A stretch of 64,000 nucleotides of DNA from Kitasatospora herbaricolor (lineage in GTDB: Bacteria > Actinomycetota > Actinomycetes > Streptomycetales > Streptomycetaceae), in the NCBI RefSeq assembly GCF_030813695.1, contig NZ_JAUSVA010000002.1:1922001-1986000 (forward strand). Reading direction: 5' to 3'. Numbering within the stretch: the stretch's first letter is position 1; the number at the start of each line of letters is the position of its first letter. The translations under genes were made by a program, and so were the position numbers. Below the pieces are notes generated by a model. It was not told the DNA's origin. It saw only the letters and a list, made by a program, of their open reading frames with translations, and ran no database searches. Below, in pieces: positions 23,643-30,487 of the stretch.

Positions 23643-23723
23643 ACCCAGCCCCTGGTCCCACCCGCACCACCTGAGCACACCCCGGCGCGACGAAGAGCCG
23701 GGCGTACGGAGAAACGGGTCATC

Positions 23724-23778
23724 CACGGACCGTCCGGACCACCGCCACCGCGGTGTCCGGACGGTCCGTGCGCGTTTT
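23724..23778 (+). terminator. Strong intrinsic terminator
   Basis: A perfect 16-bp inverted repeat (23724-23739 and 23755-23770) with a 15-base loop is followed by CGCGTTTT. It lies 80 bases after the stop of the low-complexity protein gene and is one of the few hairpins in the window with a T-run. Confidence 0.9.
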
Positions 23779-23944
23779 CCGGCCGCGGCCGCGCCGGGGC
23801 CGCCCGCGCGGCACCGTCACCGCCGGGCCCACGCCCGGCCCCCACCCGCGGCCACCGGCGCGGACCGCCCCCGCACGCCCCGCTCCCCGGGGCCCGCTCC
23901 GCCCCGGCTCCCCGTTCCGCCCCGCACGCTGGCAGGATGGTGGA

Positions 23945-24829
23945 ATGCCACAGTTGACCGGACTCCACGTCTACCCCGTCAAGTCCACCTACCGGTTGAG
24001 CCCGGACAGTGCCCGGGTGGAACCCTGGGGCCTGGCCGGCGACCGGCGCTGGATGCTGGTGGACGCCACCGGACGCTTCGTCAGCCAGCGGGAGCAGCCC
24101 GCGCTCGGCCGGCTGCGCACGCTGCCCGCCGAGGACGGCACCCTCACCCTGCGCACCCCCGACGGCGGCACCGTCGACGTACCGGCGCCGTCCGCCGCCC
24201 GGGGGGACCGGCTCGCCGAGGTCGAGGTCTGGGGCACCCGGTTCCGGGCCGCCGAGGCCGACGACAAGACGCAGGCCTGGATCGCCGAGAACGTCGGGGA
24301 CTTCCGCCTGGTGCACCTGGACGACCCGCGCCGGCGGCCGATCGACCCGGCCTGGGCCGGGCCCGGCGAGAGCGTCTCGACGGCGGACGGGTTCCCGCTG
24401 CTGCTCACCGCCACCGCCTCGCTGACGCGGCTGAACGAGCTGATCGCCGCCGAGAACCCCGGCGACGGCGGGCAGGACCTGCCGATGACCCGGTTCCGCC
24501 CCAACCTGGTGGTCGACGGCACCGAGGCCTGGGAGGAGGACACCTGGCGCCGGATCCGGATCGGCGAGCTGACCTTCAAGGTGGTCAAGCCCTGCGGGCG
24601 CTGCGTGGTCACCACCACCGACCAGGAGACCGGCGTCCGGACCGGCAAGGAACCGCTGCGCACCCTGGCCCGGCACAACCGGCTGCTGCAGAAGGCCTCG
24701 TTCGGGCAGAACCTGATCCCGGAGCGACCCGAGGGGGTCACCGGCGACGTGCTCGGCACCCTGCGGCTCGGCGACCGGGTCACCGTGCTGGAGACCGGCC
24801 CGCGCTGGCCGGCCGGCGCCCTGACCTGA
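23945..24829 (+). CDS. MOSC domain protein, YcbX-like (294 aa)
   Basis: An N-terminal MOSC beta-barrel (LTGLHVYPVKSTYRLSPDSA, GLAGDRRWMLVDATGRFVSQ) is followed by the MOSC domain with MTRFRPNLVVDG and the catalytic cysteine region VKPCGRCVVTTTDQETG. Proteins of this type bind molybdenum cofactor and reduce N-hydroxylated compounds, drawing electrons from a ferredoxin-type partner. No C-terminal 2Fe-2S ferredoxin domain is present, unlike E. coli YcbX. The ATG at 23945 begins exactly at the domain. It is monocistronic and cytosolic. Confidence 0.9.
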   Translation: MPQLTGLHVYPVKSTYRLSPDSARVEPWGLAGDRRWMLVDATGRFVSQREQPALGRLRTLPAEDGTLTLRTPDGGTVDVPAPSAARGDRLAEVEVWGTRFRAAEADDKTQAWIAENVGDFRLVHLDDPRRRPIDPAWAGPGESVSTADGFPLLLTATASLTRLNELIAAENPGDGGQDLPMTRFRPNLVVDGTEAWEEDTWRRIRIGELTFKVVKPCGRCVVTTTDQETGVRTGKEPLRTLARHNRLLQKASFGQNLIPERPEGVTGDVLGTLRLGDRVTVLETGPRWPAGALT

Positions 24830-25138
24830 GCCGATGCCCGCGGCCCGGCCCGGCGGGCCCGACCGCGGAGCGGCCCCCTGGGCGCCCGCGGACCCGCCCG
24901 GAACGGAAAGCCGGCGGGCTCGTTGACCCCGGGGGCGCGCTGTCGGCCCGGCCGGACCGCGCGAGCGCGCTACGGTGGGCGGACGCCCGCGCGCCACGTC
25001 GCGCGCCGGCTCGACAACAGCTCGACAACAGTGGGCCCGACGACAGCCGGGCCGGGCCGCGGTGGCCCGGCGGGATCGCGCCCGGTGGGCCCGGGCCCGG
25101 CGAGGCCGGGCCGACGAAGGTGGGGATGGCGGAGCGTC
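24830..25138 (+). other. Upstream region of the beta-helix/AAA+ gene
   Basis: About 310 bases without a gene. At 25010-25031 the 11-bp sequence CTCGACAACAG is directly repeated; a regulator site is possible. The last 80 bases are almost pure G/C. Confidence 0.4.
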
Positions 25139-27550
25139 ATGGCTGAGCACAGGGTCCGGGTCACACAGGACAGCGCCTCCCGGTGGCGCCGCCGCGCCGG
25201 GGAGTACGAGACGCTCACGGAGGCCCTCGCGGCCGCCGAACCGGGCGACACCGTGACCGTCAGGCCCGGCACGTTCCGGGAGAACCTGGTGCTGGACAAG
25301 GCCGTCACGGTCGTCCCCGCGGAGGGCCCGGGCAGCGTCCGGATCGACCCGCCCTCCGGGGTGCCGCTCACCGTGACCGCCGCCGCCACGGTGCGCGGCC
25401 TGGTGATCGAGGGCAACGACAGCTCCGCGCCGGCCGTCCTGATCACCGGCCCCGGCGCGGCCGCGCTGCTGACCGGCTGCCGGGTGGACACCCGCTCGGC
25501 CGTCGGCATCGAGATCCTCGACGGCGCCCGGCCCGCGCTCAGCGGCTGCGTGGTCGGCAACCCGGCCGGCCTCGGCCTGCGCCTGCGCGGCGAGGGCACC
25601 GCCGCCGTCTTCGAGGACTGCGAGGTGGCCGACGCCGGCCAGGCCGGGCTCGCCGTGCTCGGCGGCGCCACCGCGGCGCTGCTGCGCTGCAAGCTGCACC
25701 ACGCGAGCGGGGCCGGTGTGCTGCTCACCGACCCGGGCAGCGCGGCCGAGCTCACCGGCTGCGAGATCTACGAGATCCGCGGCAGCGGGGTGCAGGCCGA
25801 GGCGCACGCGGACGGGCGGCTCACCGACTGCGACATCCACCGGGTCACCGGCAACGGCCTCACCCTGGACGGCGAGGCGGAACTGACCCTCACCGGCTGC
25901 CGGGTGCACGACCTGCCGGAGAACGGCGCCGACCTGCGCGGACGGGCCCGGCTGACCATGACGCACACCACCGTCCGGGACTTCGGGCGCGGCGCCCTGT
26001 CGGTCTGGGACCTGGGCACCACGGCGGTCGCCGAGTCCTGCGAGATCCACAGCAGCGGCGGCGACTACCCGGCGCTCTGGGTCAGCGACGGCGCCCGGCT
26101 GACCCTGACCGACTGCTCGCTGCACGACCTGCCGGACGCGCTGTTCGTCCTGGACCGGGAGTCCCGGGCGAGCGCCAAGGACTGCTCCTTCAGCCGGATC
26201 CGCAGTTCGGCGGTCTCGGTCAGCGGCGGCGCGACCGTCGCGCTCTCCGGCTGCCGGGTCCAGGAGGCCGGCACCGGGCTCTGGTTCCGCGACCACGGCA
26301 GCGGCGGCCTGCTCACCGGCTGCGAGATCTCCGAGGTCGCCACCGGGGTGATCGTCACCAAGGGCGCCGACCCGGTGCTGCGGGACTGCACCGTCCGCGG
26401 CAGCGCCGAGGCCGCCGTCTACATCTCCGCCCAGGGGCGCGGCACCTTCGAGGACTGCCGGGTCTCGCACGGCAAGGGCTTCGGCTTCCACATCATCGAC
26501 GGCTGCCGGACCGCCCTGACCCGCTGCCGGGCCGAGCAGAACCAGCGGGCCGGCTTCGAGTTCTCCGAGCCCGGGCCGCTGGTCGAGCACTGCACCTCGG
26601 ACGACGTCGCGCCGGCCCACGCCGCCCCGCCGGCCGCCGCCACCGCCACCGCGCTGCCACCGCCCCGCACCGCCCGGCTGACCAGTGCCGCGCCGCCCGC
26701 CGAGGCCGCCCGGATCACCGCGATCCCGGACTGCCGGCCGGCCGACGAGGCGCTCGCCGAGCTGGACGCGCTGGTCGGCCTGGCCACCGTCAAGCAGGAG
26801 GTGCGGACCCTGATCGACCTGATCGCGGTCGGCCGGCGCCGCCGGCAGGCCGGCCTGAAGGCGCCCTCGCTCCGCCGCCACCTGGTCTTCACCGGCGCCC
26901 CCGGCACCGGCAAGACCACCGTCGCCCGGCTGTACGGGGAGATCCTCGCCTCGCTCGGCGTGCTGCAGAGCGGCCACCTGGTCGAGGTGGCCCGGGTGGA
27001 CCTGGTCGGCGAGCACATCGGCTCGACCGCGATCCGCACCGCCGCCGCCTTCGACCGCGCCCGCGGCGGGGTGCTCTTCATCGACGAGGCGTACGCGCTG
27101 TCACCCGAGGACGGCGCCCGGGACTTCGGCCGCGAGGCGATCGACACCCTGGTGAAGCTGATGGAGGACCACCGGGACGAGGTGGTGGTGATCGTGGCCG
27201 GCTACACGCTGGAGATGGAGCGCTTCCTCTCGGCCAACCCCGGCGTCTCCTCGCGCTTCTCCCGCACCATCACCTTCCCCGACTACACCGCGGACGAGTT
27301 GCTGGAGATCGCCCGCTCGCAGTGCGCCGAGCACGAGTACGCCCTCGCCGCGGAGACCGAGGGGGCGCTGCTCGACCACTTCGCCGGCCTGGAGCGCGGG
27401 CCCGGCTTCGGCAACGGCCGGACCGCCCGGCAGGTCTTCGAGACCATGGTCGAGCGGCACGCCATGCGGGTGGCCCACCTGGCCGACCCGTCCACCGAGG
27501 AGCTCCAACTGCTCGTCCCGGCCGACCTGCCGGGGGCCGACGGCCGGTAG
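25139..27550 (+). CDS. Right-handed beta-helix domain fused to CbxX/CfqX-type AAA+ ATPase (803 aa)
   Basis: Residues about 25-500 form a NosD/pectate-lyase-like parallel beta-helix of about twenty rungs; the repeating pattern is L-T-G-C/D-C-x-[IV], e.g. AALLTGCRVDTRSAVGIEIL and LTGCEIYEIRGSGVQAEAHA. An Ala/Pro linker (about 500-530) leads to an AAA+ module: Walker A GAPGTGKTTVA (about 586), Walker B GVLFIDEAYAL (about 643), and SRFSRTITFPDYTADEL in the sensor region. The ATPase resembles the rubisco activase CbbX and the EccA ATPases of type VII secretion. The beta-helix probably binds a polymer or protein client that the motor remodels. GGAG lies 4 bases before the ATG. No secretion genes are adjacent. 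The role is unknown. Confidence 0.9.
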   Translation: MAEHRVRVTQDSASRWRRRAGEYETLTEALAAAEPGDTVTVRPGTFRENLVLDKAVTVVPAEGPGSVRIDPPSGVPLTVTAAATVRGLVIEGNDSSAPAVLITGPGAAALLTGCRVDTRSAVGIEILDGARPALSGCVVGNPAGLGLRLRGEGTAAVFEDCEVADAGQAGLAVLGGATAALLRCKLHHASGAGVLLTDPGSAAELTGCEIYEIRGSGVQAEAHADGRLTDCDIHRVTGNGLTLDGEAELTLTGCRVHDLPENGADLRGRARLTMTHTTVRDFGRGALSVWDLGTTAVAESCEIHSSGGDYPALWVSDGARLTLTDCSLHDLPDALFVLDRESRASAKDCSFSRIRSSAVSVSGGATVALSGCRVQEAGTGLWFRDHGSGGLLTGCEISEVATGVIVTKGADPVLRDCTVRGSAEAAVYISAQGRGTFEDCRVSHGKGFGFHIIDGCRTALTRCRAEQNQRAGFEFSEPGPLVEHCTSDDVAPAHAAPPAAATATALPPPRTARLTSAAPPAEAARITAIPDCRPADEALAELDALVGLATVKQEVRTLIDLIAVGRRRRQAGLKAPSLRRHLVFTGAPGTGKTTVARLYGEILASLGVLQSGHLVEVARVDLVGEHIGSTAIRTAAAFDRARGGVLFIDEAYALSPEDGARDFGREAIDTLVKLMEDHRDEVVVIVAGYTLEMERFLSANPGVSSRFSRTITFPDYTADELLEIARSQCAEHEYALAAETEGALLDHFAGLERGPGFGNGRTARQVFETMVERHAMRVAHLADPSTEELQLLVPADLPGADGR

Positions 27551-27679
27551 CCGCGGCGGTCGGTGGCCCGGGCAGCCGGCCGGGCCGGTACGGCCCGTGG
27601 TACCCGTAAGGCCGGCGGTGGCGGCGCGACCGGCGGGAATTCGGTCGCCCCGGCCACGGCCGTCACGTACGTTTCGGCC

Positions 27680-28207
27680 ATGCCAGAACTTCGCACCGAA
27701 CGCCTCCTGCTGCGCCAGTGGCAGGACACCGACCTGGGCCCCTGGGCGGCGATGAACGCCGACCCCGAGGTCCGCGAGCACTTCCCCGAGGTGCTCACCC
27801 CGGAGCAGAGCGCCGCCTCGATGGCCGCCTTCCGGGCCGAGCTCACCGAACGCGGCTGGGGCTGGTGGGCCGTCGAGGTCGCGGCCACCGGCGAGTTCGT
27901 CGGCTTCGCCGGCCTCGACCCGGTGGACGAGGGCATGCCGTTCACCGGGGTGGAGATCGGCTGGCGGCTGGCCCGCCGGGCCTGGGGGAACGGCTACGCC
28001 ACCGAGGCCGCCCTGGCCGTCCTGGACTTCGGCTTCCGGACGCTCGCGCTGCCCGAGATCCTGGCGGTGACCACCGCCGGCAACCACCGCTCCCGGGCGG
28101 TGATGCGACGGATCGGCATGACCTACGACCCCGCCGACGACTTCGCCGATCCGGAGGTTGCGTCGGGCCCGCTGCGCGACGCCGTGCTGTACCGGATCCG
28201 CCCGTAG
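27680..28207 (+). CDS. GNAT N-acetyltransferase, RimJ/RimL type (175 aa)
   Basis: The N-terminus LRTERLLLRQWQDTDLGPWA is characteristic of the RimJ/RimL-like acetyltransferases. The acetyl-CoA site is WRLARRAWGNGYATEAALAV, and VTTAGNHRSRAVMRRIGM holds the conserved Asn-x-x-S pattern. The family acetylates protein N-termini, antibiotics or small amines; the substrate here cannot be told. The ATG at 27680 begins at the conserved start. It lies alone between the beta-helix/AAA+ gene and a DeoR-type regulator. Confidence 0.9.
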   Translation: MPELRTERLLLRQWQDTDLGPWAAMNADPEVREHFPEVLTPEQSAASMAAFRAELTERGWGWWAVEVAATGEFVGFAGLDPVDEGMPFTGVEIGWRLARRAWGNGYATEAALAVLDFGFRTLALPEILAVTTAGNHRSRAVMRRIGMTYDPADDFADPEVASGPLRDAVLYRIRP

Positions 28208-28342
28208 GGCCCGCGGCGGCCGGGCGGATCCGCGGGGCCTTCGCCGGAGCCGGCCGGTGGCGGGGCCCGCCCCGGCCCGGTGAACGCCCGTGCGAGGATG
28301 GCCCGAACACCTGACCCACCACGGAGAGGCGGACTCGCGCGG

Positions 28343-29149
28343 ATGGCGGACAACAGCAATCTGCTGGCCGAACAGCGGCGGGCGCTGATCGTGGACGAGG
28401 TGCGGCGGCGCGGCGGGGTCCGGGTCAACGAACTCACCCGACGGCTCAAGGTCTCGGACATGACGATCCGGCGGGACCTGGACGCCCTGGCCCGGGCCGG
28501 CGTGCTGGAGAAGGTGCACGGCGGCGCCGTCCCGGCCGAGGCGGCCCGGACGCACGAGCCCGGCTTCGAGGCGAAGTCCGCGCTGGAGCTGTCCGCCAAG
28601 GAGGAGATCGCCCGGGCGGCGGCCGCCCTGGTGGCGCCCGGCTCGGCCGTCGCGATCTCCGGCGGGACGACCACCCACGCCTTGGCCGCGCACCTGACCG
28701 GTGTCGAGCGGCTGACCGTGGTGACCAACTCCGTCCCGGTCTCGGAGATCTTCGAACGGGCCCGGCGCGGCGGCGAGGGCGCCGGCGCGACGGTGGTGCT
28801 CACCGGCGGGGTGCGGACGCCCTCCGACTCGCTGGTCGGCCCGGTGGCCGACCGTACGATCCGCTCGATGCGCTTCGACCTGCTCTTCCTCGGCGCTCAC
28901 GGCCTGTCCCCCGAGGCCGGCCTGTCCACCCCGAACATCGCCGAGGCGGAGACCAACCGGCAGTTCGTGGACTCGGCCGGCCGGGTGGTGGTGGTCGCCG
29001 ACCACACCAAGTGGGGCCTGGTCGGCCTGTCCACCTTCGCCGAACTCGCCGAGGCCGACACCTGGGTGACGGACGCCGCGCTTCCGGCGGAGGCCGCCCG
29101 GACGGCTCGCGAGCACGTCCGCGAAGTCCTGGTGGCCCCGGCCGGCTGA
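28343..29149 (+). CDS. DeoR family transcriptional regulator (268 aa)
   Basis: The N-terminal winged helix is typical: LLAEQRRALIVDEVRRRGGV, then VNELTRRLKVSDMTIRRDLD. The C-terminal sugar-phosphate sensor domain has AISGGTTTHALAAHL, VVTNSVPVSEIFER, FDLLFLGAHGLSPEAGLST and VVVVADHTKWG, matching the phosphosugar isomerase-like fold. DeoR regulators repress sugar-use operons until a phosphorylated intermediate binds. No sugar operon adjoins it, so it probably acts elsewhere or on itself. An upstream in-frame start adds 16 Pro/Arg-rich residues and is less likely. Confidence 0.9.
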   Translation: MADNSNLLAEQRRALIVDEVRRRGGVRVNELTRRLKVSDMTIRRDLDALARAGVLEKVHGGAVPAEAARTHEPGFEAKSALELSAKEEIARAAAALVAPGSAVAISGGTTTHALAAHLTGVERLTVVTNSVPVSEIFERARRGGEGAGATVVLTGGVRTPSDSLVGPVADRTIRSMRFDLLFLGAHGLSPEAGLSTPNIAEAETNRQFVDSAGRVVVVADHTKWGLVGLSTFAELAEADTWVTDAALPAEAARTAREHVREVLVAPAG

Positions 29150-29215
29150 GCCCGGCCGCCTCGTCCCGCCGCCGCCCGTCCCTCCAGCACCACCCGATCC
29201 TCCCCTGCTGCCCGG

Positions 29216-29806
29216 TCACCCGGCCGCCGGCGGCTCCTTGAGCAGTCGACGGACCAGCAGGTCGAGCCGTCGCTCCCGCAGGTCGGGACGCAGCCGGCCG
29301 CCCCGGGTGAGCGTCACCAGCCCGTGCAGGGACGCCCAGGCGACCTCGGTGAACGCCTCCGCCTCGGCCCCGTCCGCCACCTGCCCGAAGACCTGGGCCA
29401 GTTCGCCGAAGGCGGCCTTCAGCGCGGCGGGTGATTCGGCCGTGCCGAACGGCAGGTCACTGGCCATGGTGAACATCGCGTCGTAGCGGGCCGGATTGGC
29501 GTGGGCGAAAGCGCAGTAGGCGCCGGCCAGTGCGGCGAAGGCCTCGGACGGGTCGGCCGCGCCCTCCCGCGCCGCGGCCAGCCGGGCCGCCAGTTCGGCG
29601 AAGCCCTGCTCCGCGACGGCCGCCACGATGGCGTCCTTGCCCGCGAAGTGGCTGTAGAGGACGGGCTGGCTGTACTCGATCCGCTCGGCCAGCCGACGGG
29701 TGGTCACCGCCTCCCAGCCCTCGGCCTCGGCGAGTTCCCGGGCCGTGTCGATGATCAGTTGATGGCGTTGGGCTCGGTCGCGCTCACGGCGCTGCTGGAT
29801 GGACAC
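29216..29806 (-). CDS. TetR family transcriptional regulator (196 aa)
   Basis: The helix-turn-helix is LIIDTARELAEAEGWEAVTT, then RRLAERIEYSQPVLYSHFAG. The C-terminal half matches the WHG-type ligand domain (TEVAWASLHGLVTLTRGGRL). The GTG at 29806 begins SIQQRRERDRAQRH. It is divergent from a small membrane protein gene, and the gap between them carries two perfect copies of a 13-bp palindrome. It is very likely the repressor of that gene and of itself. The inducer is unknown. Confidence 0.92.
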   Translation of the reverse strand: MSIQQRRERDRAQRHQLIIDTARELAEAEGWEAVTTRRLAERIEYSQPVLYSHFAGKDAIVAAVAEQGFAELAARLAAAREGAADPSEAFAALAGAYCAFAHANPARYDAMFTMASDLPFGTAESPAALKAAFGELAQVFGQVADGAEAEAFTEVAWASLHGLVTLTRGGRLRPDLRERRLDLLVRRLLKEPPAAG

Positions 29807-29816
29807 GGTCGGAATC

Positions 29817-29880
29817 CTAGCACCGCTAGATATTGGAGCAATGAATGGTCTAGCGTCGTTCTTGTTCCTAGCGCCGCTAG
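29817..29880. promoter_or_regulatory. Repeated TetR operator
   Basis: Two 13-bp palindromes, CTAGCACCGCTAG (29817-29829) and CTAGCGCCGCTAG (29868-29880), differ only in the central spacer base. A half-site, CTAGCG, begins at 29850 between them. The sites lie 10 bases from the TetR start and 59 bases from the divergent gene start. Their 51-bp spacing is close to five helical turns, so cooperative binding on one DNA face is possible. Confidence 0.8.
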
Positions 29881-29939
29881 ACACCACCGGCCGGGACCGG
29901 GACCACCCGGTCGGACGGCCCGAGCAAGGGGAGACCACC

Positions 29940-30386
29940 ATGTCCGTCAAGCGCGCCCTCGCCACCGGCATCACCGTCCTGACCGGCCTCGGGATCAGCT
30001 ACGTCGGCCTGAGCTACCTGCTGGACCCGGCCGCCACGGCGCCGAGCTTCGGGCTCCCCGACTGGCCGCGCGGCGGCGACGCCACCGGGTTCCTCAACGT
30101 CAAGGGCGTCCGCGACCTGGTCTCCGGCCTGGCCGTGCTCACCCTGCTCGCCACCCGGCAGCGCCGGGCCCTGGGCTGGCTGATGCTGGTCGAGTCGCTC
30201 ACCCCGCTCGGCGACATGCTCGTCGTCCTGAGCCACCACGGCTCGGCGGCCACCGCGTTCGGTGTGCACGGCCTGACCGCCGCCGCGGTCGCCACGGCCG
30301 GCGTGCTGCTCCTCGGCGAGCAGCACCGGCGCCCCGAGCCGGCCGGCGCCGGCGCGGACCGGCCCGCCACCGCCGCGACGGCCTGA
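29940..30386 (+). CDS. DUF4267-type small membrane protein (148 aa)
   Basis: Four hydrophobic segments: ATGITVLTGLGISYVGLSYL, VSGLAVLTLLATR, LGWLMLVESLTPLGDMLVVL and AVATAGVLLLGE. The pattern GFLNVKGVRDLVSGL between the first two is typical of DUF4267 proteins, which are membrane proteins of unknown function often controlled by a neighbouring TetR regulator. GGGGAG lies 7 bases before the ATG. The gene is divergent from a TetR gene with strong operators in between and ends at a perfect 17-bp hairpin. The last 20 residues are Pro/Ala-rich. Confidence 0.82.
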   Translation: MSVKRALATGITVLTGLGISYVGLSYLLDPAATAPSFGLPDWPRGGDATGFLNVKGVRDLVSGLAVLTLLATRQRRALGWLMLVESLTPLGDMLVVLSHHGSAATAFGVHGLTAAAVATAGVLLLGEQHRRPEPAGAGADRPATAATA

Positions 30387-30411
30387 CCCCGCCGCCGGTC
30401 CCGCCCGAACG

Positions 30412-30447
30412 ACGGCGGGCCACCCCTCGGGAGGGGTGGCCCGCCGT
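30412..30447. terminator. Bidirectional hairpin terminator
   Basis: A 17-bp perfect inverted repeat (30412-30428 and 30431-30447) with a 2-base nominal loop, between the convergent membrane protein and surface protein genes. Confidence 0.85.
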
Positions 30448-30487
30448 TCGCGCTGACCGGCTTCAGTCTCGGCGCCGGTCCGCCGGA

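Noticed and set aside
23636..27016. A minus-strand open frame of more than 1100 codons
   Set aside because: It is a GC-bias shadow of the MOSC and beta-helix/AAA+ genes; it spans two real genes, their promoters and a terminator and shows no domain.
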